DNA of 64,000 nucleotides from Sorex araneus (GCF_027595985.1 NC_073306.1:82447599-82511598), one strand, 5' to 3'; positions 10,982 to 22,914 are shown, counted from the stretch's first letter. The notes: generated by a model from the sequence alone, not told the origin. Program-made: numbers and translations.

Positions 10982-11404
10982 ATACAGGTTCAAGGGAGAA
11001 CACAGACCTCTACAGAACGGGAAGAAAATGCCGGTTGAGTTTTTGCTTTGTTGGCAGCAGCGACGGAGGAGTATTAAAGATTCCTGACTATTGTGTTGCT
11101 GTCAGTATCTCCTTTATCTCAGTCTTCCTTAATGAAATGAGATCATTATAAAGCGTAACTTTTCAGTAACAATCCGTAGAGATTTGAATGTAGATGCTGT
11201 GGAAGGGTGAAACGTTGGGGTCTTGGGAACCAGACATAGATTCAAATCTAAAACTTACTCTTTTAGCTCTTCCAGCACAGGTGACTTCCAAAACCTCTAT
11301 TTATCTTAAAAATAAAAATTTTTCTATTAAAATAATGGGGGAAAAAAAAGGTCTGCTTAATTAGGAGCTTCTCAAGAAGGCCTGTGTCATGAAGGATTTT
11401 TATT

Positions 11405-11600
11405 TTAGTTTTTTTTGTGGGGGGCGGAGGGGACTTGGCAGCCATATCTGGTGGTGCTCAGGGGCTAATCCCTCTGTGCTAAAGGATCATTCCTGGCGGT
11501 GTTCAGGAGACCAACCACATGCAGTGCTAGGGATCAAACGGGGGTCAGCCACATCTTTGGCAAGTGCCTTAACCCTGTCCCACATCTCCAGCTCACATGA
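11405..11600 (-). mobile_element. poly(A)-type SINE, old
   Basis: CATATCTGGTGGTGCTCAGG, GCAGTGCTAGGGATCAAAC, CACATCTCCAGC; diverged. Confidence 0.75.
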
Positions 11601-12499
11601 AGGGCTTTTAAAAAAAGAACAGAAAACTAATTATGCTTCTTTTTCTCTCAACAGTGATTTAAGTTGCTAGTTAATATTTGGAGAAAGATTGGACATGGCC
11701 CATGGAAGTCCCTTAATACCTAAAACTGCATTTTTTTTTTTTTTTGAAGAGGCCATGTCAGGTCGGACCTGATTTCTCAGCAATGCCTGAGAAGCCATCT
11801 GAAATCAAGTCCTGTCATCAAAGACAAAACACCTTGCAGTAAAGTCGAGGTCACTGGCTTTCAGCCTGCAGCGGCCTAATTTGAGCTGGGGAGTGGCAAA
11901 CACTCGGGGTCTAGCTGAGGAATGTTGCCAGTGGAGCCCAAATAAACATTTCCGGAGCTCCTAGTCTTTGACTCTGAAAGTTGTGCGGTGAGGACCTTGA
12001 GGACCCCTAAAGTAAATTCTCACTTCTTAAAGTGGGTGCTATGTCAAGGTTCAGCCAGGTTTCGGAGCCTGTCTGTGCAGGGGGAAAGCACATTGCTTAG
12101 AGGAGGCACGAAATAGCCCTTGGTTCACACCGCCCGCCCTATCAGTGCCTGAGCTCAGGCAGGGGAGAAGAGCGCTGGGGAGTCTGTCAGCGGGTCTCTG
12201 CTGTTCTTAGGGCTCTTGTAGAAGACAGAGGGGATCAGTAGGGATCAGAGGAAGCCCCAGACACTGCTTTGAGATAAGTCTGTTTTCAAACAGAGCCTGC
12301 TTTTGTCAGCGCTTCCTAAAATCATTTGTATTCTTTTACCCTATCTACCAGATCTGTGTAACACCTTCATTTTATCAGATTGATTTAAAATGAAACCACC
12401 TAGCAAAACTCTAAAACAAGGACTCCAGGAAAATCATGAGTTTTTATGTTTATATATATTTTCTACAGTGTTTTAGAGCACCGAATTTTAAAAAGAAAA
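11601..12499. other. Repeat-free, moderately GC-rich block
   Basis: About 0.7 kb (11750-12300) without recognisable repeats inside a repeat-dense desert. No ORF of interest. A possible conserved noncoding element, but conservation cannot be judged here. Confidence 0.4.
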
Positions 12500-12505
12500 A
12501 ATATA

Positions 12506-12536
<31 letters not shown>

Positions 12537-12537
12537 T
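12500..12537. repeat. (AT)n microsatellite
   Basis: About 19 units with one GT interruption, next to the A-tail side of the minus-strand SINE at 12540. Confidence 0.95.
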
Positions 12538-12539
12538 TG

Positions 12540-12656
12540 ATTATGGGCCAAACTGGTGGTGCTCAGGGCTTACTCCTGGTGGGGATTGGGGACTGAACCC
12601 ATGTCAGCTGTTTGCAAGGCAAGTGCCTTAGCTGCTGAACTAGCTCTCTGGCCTCA
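12540..12656 (-). mobile_element. poly(A)-type SINE, internally deleted
   Basis: GGTGGTGCTCAGGGCTTACTC joined directly to GGTGGGGATTGGGGACTGAAC. Confidence 0.8.
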
Positions 12657-12854
12657 CATATTTCTTATAATAATCTTGTGTCCCACCATACTCTGAAAGA
12701 TACTTGTTTATGATCAAATGTTATGAAAGGAGTAACTGTTACAAGCAGGGGATTAATAATTATTTTCTTTTCCCTAACTACTTTCTGGTTGAAGAAACTT
12801 TAATAAAATTCTCCCTTTCTTTTGTATCTAAAACTATTTCCCCATGTACCATCT

Positions 12855-13000
12855 CACTTGATCTTTATAATACCCTGTGAGTGGACTCAATAAATGAACT
12901 GCTCCACCCACAAAGGAAATTAAGGTTTAGAATTTACCTACCCAGAGATACAGAACTAGCTCATAAGCAGGCAATGTCTGAGTTCTCTGCCTCTGTTATA
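12855..13000. mobile_element. MIR/L2-type relic (weak)
   Basis: AAGGAAATTAAGGTTTAG, ACAGAACTAGCTCATAAGCAG and TGAGTTCTCTGCCTC recall the MIR/L2 'allocated slope' AGGAAACTGAGGC...CACAGCTAGTAAG. A similar relic is at 14120-14260 (TATAGATGAGGAAACAC, ACCTACCAAGGTCG). Confidence 0.45.
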
Positions 13001-13037
13001 TCATGGCTGAGAGAGACTGGGTGTGAGGGAGAGAAGG

Positions 13038-13067
13038 GTGTGTGTGTGTGTGTTTGTGTGTGTGTGA
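13038..13067. repeat. (GT)n microsatellite
   Basis: About 14 GT units with one TTTG break. Confidence 0.93.
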
Positions 13068-13194
13068 GATTAAATTGCTTTTTTCATCAGATATCACTCT
13101 AAAAGACAGTAATTTAAGGCAATTTAAATGCCAGAGAGACAAGATTTCTATTGTAATTCAATGGAAAATGCTGTGGCCAATTCTTTTCATGATT

Positions 13195-13465
13195 TGGCAG
13201 TTAAGGACAAACTGTAGAGTTGGACATGCTTGGGTTGAAACTTTATTTCTCTACTTATTAGATGAGAACATTATCACATTTTTAAATGAAATTTTAACTG
13301 ATGAGTTTCATTATCTTTAAAGTGAGACTAATAATGCTTTAATGGTATTTTACCCTAATAATGCTTAAGATTATTGTTAATAGTGGCTGATGAGAACCCA
13401 TACATCACAGGGATGTGATTAAATAAGATCTATGATGAAAATAGTTTATCAGTGTTCAATCTGAG
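13195..13465 (+). mobile_element. MIR relic
   Basis: TTATTAGATGAGAACATTAT, AGTTTCATTATCTTTAAAGTG, ACTAATAATGC and GATGTGATTAAATAAG follow the MIR core and 3' order. Confidence 0.55.
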
Positions 13466-13621
13466 GGGACATTAACGCGATGGCTACTTTTACTGAATAA
13501 GAAATGTTTACTATTGATGCATTTGCTACCTAATCTTTTGAAATAATAATTACACGCCTAAGCTTTTAAAACTATGTATAGTTTATGTAGCAAGATTACA
13601 ATAGTGTTAATATTTATAGTA

Positions 13622-13990
13622 TTGATGAACAAAGTTACTGCATCTTCACCACCTTCAAGACCCTCCATCACTCACTGTCCTTGTATCCCACACTTGTAGT
13701 CAGTTGCTACCTTTCCCCTTCCCCCACTGCTTGGTACTCTCAGTATTGCGATCAGAAGCCAAAGGTTTGACCTCATTCAATATTGTCTTTGTTGTTGATA
13801 TACCACAGATGAGCGGCATCATCTGGTATTTGCCCTTCTCCCTCTGACATATTTCAGTTAACCTGATGCCCTTCAGTTCTATCCAAATTGCAGTAAGCTG
13901 CAAGACTTCATCTTCCAGCTGATTAGGATTTCATTTACCACAACTTCTCAAACATTTGCTCTTTCTCCACTAATCATAGTAACATTCAAC
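13622..13990 (-). mobile_element. Old L1 fragment: ORF2 C-terminus and 3' UTR
   Basis: Minus-strand translation contains EKGKYQMMPLICGIST, a version of the L1 ORF2 C-terminal ICGI motif, near 13800-13860. The rest is diverged 3' UTR. Confidence 0.72.
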
Positions 13991-14417
13991 GTCATCTCTG
14001 TGACCCGGTAATCATGGCCAATCTCTCCAAATATTTTCACAGCAACAAAGAGACTTTACATTTGTACAGGACTTACAGTATGCATTCAGGTATGCCAACT
14101 CGACCAGCCTTTATCACAGTCTTGTCATATAAATTGTATTCTCATTTTATAGATGAGGAAACACTCTTGCAAAAGGTTGTAGGACCTACCAAGGTCGTAT
14201 TGTGTGTGAAGAGCAAAGCTAGTGCGGAAACACAGGCTTCTCATTCTTTCCCAGCATAAGTCTCTGGCAAAGCAGGAAATAGCTAGATGCCTGAATCTTC
14301 CTCTCACTTACAGCTCCTCTTCCTGTTATAATGTCAGAGGTCTCGGCAAAACATTACCCACTCTGCTTGTTACTCTCCATCCCAGACCATTATTGGCCAG
14401 CTGTTGTCATTTTGTTT

Positions 14418-14578
14418 GTTTTTGTCCACACCAGTGGTGCTCAGGGGTTACTTATGGCTCTGCACTCAGGAATTACTCCTGGTGGGGCTCAGGGGACCAT
14501 ATTTAGCATTGGGGATCAAAGCCAGTTTGGCAGCTCACAAGGCAAGCTCCCTACCCACTATGCTATTGATCTAGCCCA
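14418..14578 (-). mobile_element. poly(A)-type SINE
   Basis: GTGGTGCTCAGGGGTTAC to ACTATGCTATTGATCTAGCCC. Confidence 0.85.
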
Positions 14579-15194
14579 GTTGTGCTCTAATCCCTATACT
14601 CAAATTAGGAAACCAGGTGCCTAAAATTGAGTATTTTTCAAAAAGGAAAAACTGAATCATTTGTTTTTCTCTGCTTTCCAGTTGACCCTCTCTCTGTGCT
14701 GATGGATGGCAAGTGTCCCCCAGACCTTTTGGTGATTCATCCACATTTTGGCAAAATGTCTGTGGTCCCAGGTTTGATTCGGGGGACTCATTTCCTATTT
14801 CCTCCCCATTTCAGAAGTCATCACATTCAACTTTTATGACTTCTTTGAGCATCCCAAGGTGGGCTGTTGTCAGAAACTATGACGTCCTGTCAAGGTCAGC
14901 CAGCTCTCCAGCCCTTTTTTCAAAAGCTCAAATAAGAGTCATCTTATTTTTTGAGTGTTTGGAAGGGCGCTGGGTTCCAGACCTCACCGACACTTCATTG
15001 ACACTTCTGAGGTAAAGGGAAGGCAAACACAGAAGACAGAAAAGAGGGAAAAAGGTGAAAAGTAAAGGGCAGACAGTTGTGAGCTGTGAGCTCTCTCGGT
15101 CCCTTGGCCCATTCTCAGTGGCACTCCAGCAGGTCAAAGACTTCACTGTTCCTTCCCTGACGCTCACCTCCCTTTACAACAAGCTTCCCAGGCC

Positions 15195-15444
15195 TGCACC
15201 ACCATTAAAAAAAAATTTATTTGCTTATTTTTAATATATATTTATTTTATTTTTAGTAGACTCACAGTGAATTACAGTTACAGAGCTATAGGTTTTAGTT
15301 CTATAATGTTCCAACACCCATACCACCATCAATGTACATTTCCCACCACCAATGTCCCCCATTTCCCTCCCGTCATCCCCACCCACCCTCAAAGCCTGTC
15401 TCTATGACAGGCTCTCTCTCTTTTTCTCCCCCCCCCAATTCTCA

Positions 15445-15543
<99 letters not shown>

Positions 15544-15560
15544 AACCACCATTTTAATTG
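15195..15560 (-). mobile_element. L1 3' UTR fragment with long (CT)n
   Basis: A-tail (reverse) at 15208-15255, then AGACTCACAGTGAATTACAG, CCCACCACCAATGTCCCCC, TCTATGACAGGC and a long CT tract. Confidence 0.86.
15451..15541. repeat. (CT)n microsatellite
   Basis: About 45 CT units with a single TTCT interruption near 15497. Confidence 0.97.
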
Positions 15561-16039
15561 AGCCCTTTCACAGCACGAAATGTTTACCCACCACCGCTCC
15601 CTGCTGCAGACAATTGTTACCATGTCAGGTTGCTCAATGTTCCCTCTTGATTAGATCATGAATTTGAAGTTGTTCTAGTGGAATCTGTCGCCTATTTTCT
15701 TTCAGATTAAAGAAACAAGGCTTGTCCAACATTCCCAACAGCTTTGATAAGACAGTTCAATTCACAGGGCTTGAAATCCCGGACTGCAAGAACAAATGTC
15801 TCCAAGGGATCACCAAGGGTTCTTTGGTGTTAAATGCATTTGCTAAATAAAATAAAATTGTGTTTAAAAACCAGGGTGGAAACGAGTTAAACATTTTAAC
15901 AATCTAAGGAACACCCAGTGAAAAGCCTCATTCATTAAGCTCTGGCCTAGGTGTCCTCAGCTTCTGGAAGTGAGAAAACAAAAGAGAATTCAGAGTCACC
16001 GTCCAACACTTGTCGCAGAACCTACGCAGGATGCTACTC

Positions 16040-16165
16040 CACACCCAGATTCCCCAGGCCTGGTGCCTCGATGCTCAGTCTGAATCTCAACGGGGCGGGG
16101 CCTGAAAACCTGCAAATTTAGCAAGATTTTGAGATGACTCTGAAACACCTAGCATTTGAAAAGCA
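16040..16165 (+). mobile_element. MER5A-like hAT relic
   Basis: Resembles MER5A: AGATTCCCCAGGCC, GGGGCGGGGCCTGAAAACC, TGCAAATTTAGCAAG, then GCATTTGAAAAGCACC. Ancient mammalian non-autonomous hAT-Charlie element. Confidence 0.6.
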
Positions 16166-16373
16166 CCCCAGAAAATGGAAAAGCTGCTTTGTCTTCCACT
16201 TTAGTTTTTCCCCAGTGATCAGCTTGCAGGCTCTATAGTTCACACCCAGTTTATACTGCACTGGCATGGCTATAAGCCCTGCAGGCATCACAAGAGTGGA
16301 TTGATTTCTCAAAGGATGCACAAGTCATTTTCATTCTATCACCTCCAATGATTCAAGTTTACCTTATTGGATC

Positions 16374-16389
16374 AAAAAGTTCTGCTTTG
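16374..16389 (+). repeat. Left target-site duplication of twin-primed L1
   Basis: AAAAAGTTCTGCTTTG, repeated identically at 19198-19213 after the L1 A-rich tail. It marks the insertion boundaries of the rearranged L1 between them. Confidence 0.9.
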
Positions 16390-17375
16390 TAGGAATCAAG
16401 GAATTCATCCATTTCTTTTAGGTTCTCTTGTTTTGTGGCGTATAGACCTTCAAAGTAGTCTCTAATGATCTTTTGAATCTCACTGGTTTCTGTTATGATT
16501 TCCCCCTTTTCATTTCTGATTCGATTTATTAGAGTTCTCTCTCTTTCTTTCTTTGTGAGTCTTGCTAGTGGTTTATCAATCTTACTTATTTTCTCGAAGA
16601 ACCAGCTCTTTGTTTCATTGATCTTTCTGATTGTTTTTTTTGGTTTCGATGTCATAATTTCTGCTCTAATTTTTATTATTTCTTTCCTTCGTTCTGGTTT
16701 GGGTTCCTTTTTCTGGTCCTTTTCTAAGGTCTTGAGCCATGAAGTCAAGTTCTCTATGTGGGCCCTTTCTTCCTTCCTGAGAAATGCTTGGAGAGCTATA
16801 AATTTTCCCCTTAACACGGCTTTAGCTGCATCCCATAGGTTTTGATAACTCGTGTCCTCATTTTCATTTGTTTCTAAGTATTTTTTGATTTCTTCTTTGA
16901 TTTCCTTCCTGACCCACTCATTGTTCAACATTGAGTTGTTTAGTTTCCAGGTGTTTGATTTGGTTCTCCGTGTTGGTGTGTGGTTAGCTTCTATCTTCAG
17001 CACTTCGTGGTCTGAAAAGATGGTTGATACAATTTCTATTTTTCCGATTCTATTGAGGTATGTTCTGGGGCCCAGTACATGGTCTATTTTGGAAAATGTT
17101 CCATGTTCACTGGAAAAGAATGTGTATTCTTTCTTTTTGGGGTGTAAAGCCCTGTATAGGTCTATTAGGCCTCTCTCTTCCATTTCTTCTTTCAGAGTCA
17201 GTGTTTCCTTGCTGAGTTTTGTTCTTGTTGATCTATCCAGAGGTGATAAGGGGGTATTGAAGTCTCTGACTACTATTGTGCTGTTAGTGATGTCTTCTTT
17301 GAGGTCTGTAAGGAGTTGTTTTAAGTATTTAGCCGGTCGTTCATTGGGTGCGTGTACTTTTAAGAGTTTGATTTC
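16390..17375 (-). mobile_element. L1 ORF2, inverted 5' segment
   Basis: One open frame on the minus strand without its own start. It encodes the distal L1 endonuclease (DFNTPLSPLDRS, YTFFSSEHGTFSKIDH, IFSDHEVLKIE) and the linker toward reverse transcriptase (KKERERTLINRIRNEKGEI to EFLDSYK). The residue before DFNTPL is Arg where L1 usually has Gly. The segment is opposite to the following L1 3' part and is joined to it at about 17375, the classic twin-priming inversion. The apparent open frame runs about 9 codons into host flank past the target duplication. Confidence 0.93.
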
Positions 17376-19197
17376 CTATTATACAGATTCAACGCGATCC
17401 CTATAAGGATACCCATGACATTCTTCAAAGAAACGGATCAAGCAATCCTAAAATTCATATGGAACAACAAACGTCCACGGATAGCTAAAACAATTCTTGG
17501 GAAAAGGACGATGGGAGGCATCACCCTCCCCAACCTCAAACTTTACTACAAAGCAGTAACAATTAAAACAGCATGGTACTGGAACAAAGGCAGACCCGCA
17601 GACCAATGGAACAGGGTGGAATATCCCTACACACAACCCCAAATGTATGATCATCTAATCTTTGATAAGGGAGCAAGAGATGTGAAGTGGAGCAAGGAAA
17701 GCCTCTTTAACAAATGGTGCTGGCACAACTGGACAACCACATGCAAAAGAATGGGCTTAGACTTCGACCTGACACCATGCACAAAAGTCAGATCAGAATG
17801 GATTAAAGACCTCAACATCAGACCACAAACCATAAGGTACATTGAAGACAAGGTTGGCAAAACCCTCCACGATATTGAAGATAAAGGTATCTTCAAAGGT
17901 GACACGGAACGAAGCAATCTAATAGAAACACAGATCAACAAATGGGACTACATTAAACTAAAAAGCTTCTGCACCGCAAAAGATACAGTGACCAAAATAC
18001 AAAGACTATCTACAGAATGGGAAAGGATATTTACACAATACGCATCAGATAAGGGGTTGATATCAATGGTGTATAAAGCACTGGTTGAACTCTACAAGAA
18101 GAAAACATCCAACCCCATCAGAAAATGGGGCGAAGAAATGAACAGAAACTTTCCCAAGGAAGAAATACGAATGGCCAAAAGGCACATGAAAAAGTGCTCT
18201 ACATCACTAATCATCAGAGAGATGCAGATCAAAACAACCATGAGATACCACCTCACACCACAGAGACTAGCACACATCCAAAAGAACAAAAGCAACCACT
18301 GTTAGAGAGGATGTGGGGAGAAAGGGACCCTTCTACACTGCTGGTGGGAATGCCGACTAGTTCAGCCCTTTTGGAAAACAATATGGACGATTCTCAAAAA
18401 ACTGGAGGTTGAGCTTCCATTTGACCCAGCAATACCACTGCTAGGAACATATCCCAGAGGAGCAAAAAAGTATAGTCAAAATGACATCTGCACTTATATG
18501 TTCATCGCAGCACTGTTTATAATAGCCAGAATCTGGAAAAAACCTGAGTGCCCTAGAACAGATGACTGGCTGAAGAAACTTTGGTACATCTATACAATGG
18601 AATACTATGCAGCTGTTAGAAAAAATGAGGTCATGAAGTTTGCATATAAGTGTATCAGCATGGAAAGTATCATGCTAAGTGAAATGAATCAGAAAGAGAG
18701 AGACAGACATAGAAAGATTGCGCTCATCTGTGGAATATAGAATAATAGAATAAGAGTCTAACACCCAAGAATAGTAGAAATAAGTACCAGGAGGCTGTCT
18801 CCATGGCTTGGAGGCTGGTCTCTCATTCTGGGCAACTCAGAGAAGGGAACACCAAGTAAAATGTGGTCAGAGGTCATGCGGGGGAAGGGTGACATGTGCC
18901 GAATGTAGACTAGAGACTGAACACAATGGCCACTCAACACCTTTATTGCAAACCACAACACCTAATCAGAGAGAGAGAACAAAAGGGAATACCCTGCCAT
19001 AGTGGCAGTTTGGGGTGGGGGGAGACGGGACTGGGGAGGGTGGGAGGGATGCTGGGTTTACTGGTGTTGGAGAATGGGCACTGGTGAAGGGATGCGTTCT
19101 CGAACTTTGTATGGGGGAAACATGAGCACAAAAATGTATAAATCTGTAACTGTACCCTCACAGTGATTCACTAATAAAAAAAATAAATAAATTTAAA
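17376..19197 (+). mobile_element. L1 3' part: distal ORF2, 3' UTR and A-rich tail
   Basis: Starts inside ORF2 at YRFNAIPIRIP and runs to the ORF2 end (ALICGI stop at about 18740). It is a single frame except for one TAG at about 18303, where L1 usually has Trp before RGCGEKG. The reverse transcriptase core between the inverted segment and this part (roughly 300 residues, estimated from L1 layout) is absent, so the copy is dead. The 3' UTR (18741-19175) carries a short GAGAGAGAG and a G-rich run, ending in AATAAA-like, A-rich tail. High frame integrity implies recent insertion. Confidence 0.93.
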
Positions 19198-19213
19198 AAA
19201 AAGTTCTGCTTTG
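19198..19213 (+). repeat. Right target-site duplication of twin-primed L1
   Basis: Exact second copy of the 16-bp sequence at 16374-16389, immediately after the A-rich tail. Confidence 0.9.
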
Positions 19214-19725
19214 GATGTTTTCTGTGAAGCCTATTTGAATGCATGGTTTTCATTTTTAATTCAAAAGAAAAGACTCCATAAACAAAGGATATTTTCTGAC
19301 CACAAAGGTATACAATTTCCACAATCTTAGGTAGCAAACAATCAGCATCTCTTTGCAAGAAAAAAAAAACCAAAACCTTGAAAAAGAATTACAAAGGCAG
19401 TTGGGTCTGTCTAGGTTAAGCCAATAATTTGAGGATTCAGACATCACAACTAAACAAGTGCCCCTGTTACTTTGTTAGCATTTGATTTCCTCGGAGTCAC
19501 TGCATTGACTTAATGTAAGGGTCACTGATGACCCCTTAGGTGAAGCTGGATCTCAATTCACCAATTGTGTTGACAATATTTGAGGATTGTCTTGGTGCCA
19601 GGCAACCAAACTGGTCAATATGGATAAAATTAAGCATACTACAAATAGTACTACTTAACTCTTAGCTATGTGTCAAAATTACTGTAAATTAAATAAATAA
19701 AATAAAATTCGGGTTTTTCAACATT
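19214..19725. other. Intergenic, unique
   Basis: AT-rich, nothing recognisable. Intergenic stretches 14580-15194, 15561-16039, 19995-20647 (except the SINE at 20081), 21436-22914 and 23331-23821 are similar. Confidence 0.5.
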
Positions 19726-19736
19726 GTGAGATCAGG

Positions 19737-19983
19737 GGGCTGGCACAATAGCCTAGCAGCTAGGGCATTTGCCTTACACACGGCCAACCTGGGTTCGATT
19801 CTTCCACCACTCTCAGAGAGCCCAGCAAGCTACCAAGAGTATCTTGCCCCATGGCAGAGCTTGGCAAGCTACCCGTGGCGTATTCGATATGCCAAAAACA
19901 GTAACAACAAGCCTCACAATAGAGACATTACTGGTGCCTGCTTGAGCAAACTGATGAGCAAGAGGATGACAGTGACAGTGACA
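19737..19983 (+). mobile_element. Non-poly(A) SINE with tRNA-like head
   Basis: Head as in the poly(A) SINE (CTGGCACAATAGCCTAGCAG, B box GGGTTCGATTC). The body differs: CAGAGAGCCCAGCAAGCTACC, TATTCGATATGCC, CATTACTGGTGCCTGC. Tail GATGACAGTGACAGTGACA, no poly(A). Target duplication GTGAGATCAGG at 19726-19736 and 19984-19994. Confidence 0.85.
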
Positions 19984-20080
19984 GTGAGATCAGGACTTTC
20001 AGGAACAGCACCCAGGTGACTGAATAGCATCCTTGCCAAGTGACCTTTGTTCAGACACCAGGTTCAAAACCATGATGTTT

Positions 20081-20240
20081 AGGCCAGAGAGATAGTATAG
20101 GGAGTAAGGCAAATGCCTTGCATGTGATGGGCCCGGTGCAATTCATGGCATCTCCTAGTTCCTGAGCACTGCCAGGAGTGCCTCCCTATACCCCCACAGC
20201 ACAGAGCCTGGAGTAGCCCCCATAAGCACAGAGTATAGAC
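20081..20240 (+). mobile_element. poly(A)-type SINE, diverged
   Basis: GGCCAGAGAGATAGTATAGG, AAATGCCTTGCATGTG, TGCCAGGAGTGCCTCCC. Confidence 0.78.
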
Positions 20241-20647
20241 GTCCCCAAAGGCCCGACCCCTTCCCTCCCCCAAATCAACAAAACCATGATATTGAAAATC
20301 CTACCTTCTGAGAATTTGAAATCTATCAATTGATAATATGAATGTAAATAAATCCATAATAGGACATGTAGTAAGAACACATTTTAGGCAAAACAATATA
20401 ACAGATAACATCATACTTGACATAGAAACAAAGAGATATGGTAAAATAAATATGAAATCAACAGAGGTTGGGCAACAAGGCATTTCTGGAAAGATTCTAT
20501 TCCATATTACTGATGGGAGATGGACAGATATTTGTTTTCTTTGGGGATTTCACATTTAAAATGATACTGAGGACAGCTGATTATGGTTTAAAAGACAATG
20601 CTTTTTCTTTCAGAATGCTATTGTATTTGAAGTTGTATTAAAATAGC

Positions 20648-20891
20648 ACTGTAGCACTGTCATCCGTTATTTATCGATTTGTTCAAGTGGGCACCAGTAA
20701 TGTCTCCATTGTGAGACTTGTTACTGTTTTTGGCATTATCAAATATGCCATGGGTAGCTTGCCAGGCTCTGTTGTGTGGGCAGGATACTCTCGGTAGCTT
20801 GCCAGGCTCTCCAAGAGGGACGGAGGAATCAAACTCGGGTTGGCTGCGTGCAAGGCAAATAAATGCCCTACCCACTGTGCTATCACTCCAA
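20648..20891 (-). mobile_element. Non-poly(A) SINE with tRNA-like head
   Basis: Reverse orientation: tail at 20648-20662 (GCACTGTAGCACTGTCATCC on plus), body CAAATATGCCATGGG, head CTGTGCTATCACTCC at 20876-20889. Target duplication could not be resolved in the A-rich flanks. Confidence 0.8.
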
Positions 20892-20984
20892 AAAACTGTA
20901 ACACATTTTTTTAATTCTCCAAATAACTCTCATTTTCATAAAAATATACAAGCAAGGCTTTAAGTCTGTTTTAAAATAACTAGG

Positions 20985-21130
20985 ACTGGAAAGACAGAAT
21001 AGGAGGCAAATAAAATGCTTGCCTTAACCAACCTCAGTTCAAATCTTTTACATCACATAGGGTCCCCCAAACAATACTAGGCATGATCTCTAAGCACTGA
21101 GTCGAGTCAACCTAAATCATTACCAGGGGG
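20985..21130 (+). mobile_element. poly(A)-type SINE, very diverged
   Basis: GACTGGAAAGACAGAATAGG, ATGCTTGCCTTAACC, ATAGGGTCCCCCAAAC. Confidence 0.6.
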
Positions 21131-21301
21131 GATCAAAAACCAAAATAAATAGCTGGTAAAACATAACAAGTCATCAAATGTACCGGGTTTTTCTATTTAT
21201 AATACAATTAAAGTGAATTGTATGTGGAGATGAAAAGATTGTATGATTTGTTATACAGAAGAAATTTGGAGTGTATACAATTTTTATTAAAAATTCCTTC
21301 A

Positions 21302-21435
21302 GGTCTGAGGAGATGGCTCAGAGGCCTGGAGAGCTTGTGTTAGGCCTAAGGTTTAATCCCTGAGCACCTCTGGACATAGCCCCAAGCAGCTGGCCCTGAG
21401 TACTGAACTGTCAGATTCGAAGAGGCAGCCTGAGC
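21302..21435 (+). mobile_element. SINE relic, very diverged
   Basis: GTCTGAGGAGATGGCTCAG, AGGTTTAATCCCTGAGCACC; head only is recognisable. Confidence 0.5.
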
Positions 21436-22782
21436 ATCACCAGAACCTGTCACCAGACCTCTATACTTTTGTCTTAGAATAGAGCTGTAACAGTTTACCT
21501 GCAGAACATTCCATATGTTATACAAGAAACATGAAAGGCCTAAGCAGTACACAGTGAACAGGGATGAGCATCTTCTACATACATCTCTCTCACTGCATGC
21601 CAGGCTGTGGTGTCTCGCATGAAAAGGTTCGCAGGCCTGCTCAAACCCTAAAGGCCGGGCTGTGGAATGTGTTCTGCTTGGCAGTTGCTCTAGGAGACCA
21701 AATTCAATTCTAAGCAGATTTCTTTAATCCTTGGCTTTAACTGGGTCAGCATCATCTGACTGTAAGTATTATGACAGGAGACAAATGCACAACAACTATC
21801 TACATAGCGACAATCTTGCTTGGAAAGTTGCTTTTCCTTTAAAAACACTCAAAGACCCCATTGTCCTAAATTGGAATCTCTCAGGTAGGACCTCCAGGAT
21901 AGTAAGGGACAGGACAAACAGAGGTGGGCCTCAGCTGATAAACATGCCAAAAATTCCACTGAGGTTTTGTTTTGTTTAACAGGCTGCTGAGGGGGCCGGG
22001 GTGGGTGGTGTTTAATTAGCTTACCATACTCTCTGCATTGGTTCAGGAAAATTCTGCTGGGTAATTTGAGGGCACAGACTTCAAGAGAATTTTCAGATGG
22101 GAGAATAAACACTTTGTTTTAATGTCGGAAAATATAAGTAAAATAGTCCCTGTGTGGCATAACACCAGATATAATTATCAACAGGTGAGGCAGTGATAGT
22201 ATTTCAAGGCAGTGACTAGAAGTTCCTCATTAACTTAGGATCTTTTGTCTATACTCCATTATCTCTTGCTTGTCAGGGATTCTTTTTTGAGTTTTTATGT
22301 TTACAATTGTATTTCTACCACAACTAGTGATCATTTTATTTCATCCTTTCCAAGTTTCTACCTCTTCATTCATGCTTTTGCTTTTGGCCAATATTTATTG
22401 TACAATGTTAAAGGATAGATAGCTGTCACGAGAAGCATTCTGATCCTGTTTCTCTGTATCGGGATACTTCTGGCATTGTTTGCCCATACCAGTATGATGC
22501 TGGTAGTTTAGGTTTTCAACCCATTCCATCCCCACACAAACTTTTATTAATAGATTTAATGTTACAGGAGAGTCCTGTATTTCTGGAATAAACTACAGAG
22601 TTTATCAATGTCGGAGGCAGTCTACTGGCCATGTCTAAGGAAGCAATAGTATTCTTTTTTTTTTTTTAAGGAAATAAACTAAGGGTGAGAAACTCCTATT
22701 GTTTTTGAGATAACTATACAGAAAATTCTTCACAGGCAACATATATTATCTATCAAGTATTAATGAAGTCATGACTCAAAGA

Positions 22783-22812
22783 CACACACACACACACACA
22801 CATACACAAACA
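22783..22812. repeat. (CA)n microsatellite, with a second at 22881-22898
   Basis: Two short CA tracts about 70 bp apart flanking a short SINE-head-like piece (GAAGATGGCTCAAAGGAATG). Confidence 0.9.
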
Positions 22813-22914
22813 CACTTTCAGGAGAAGATGGCTCAAAGGAATGGAGGGTGTATGCCTTGTGTGTGTGAACCCCAAATTAAACACACACACACACACACAA
22901 TCTCATGAAGGTTT

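Noticed and set aside
16359..17183. 274-residue minus-strand frame as a host gene
   Set aside because: It is L1 ORF2 endonuclease and linker; its last codons are host flank including the target duplication.
17415..18305. 296-residue plus-strand frame as a host gene
   Set aside because: It is the distal L1 ORF2, ending at a nonsense codon; the L1 frame continues after it.
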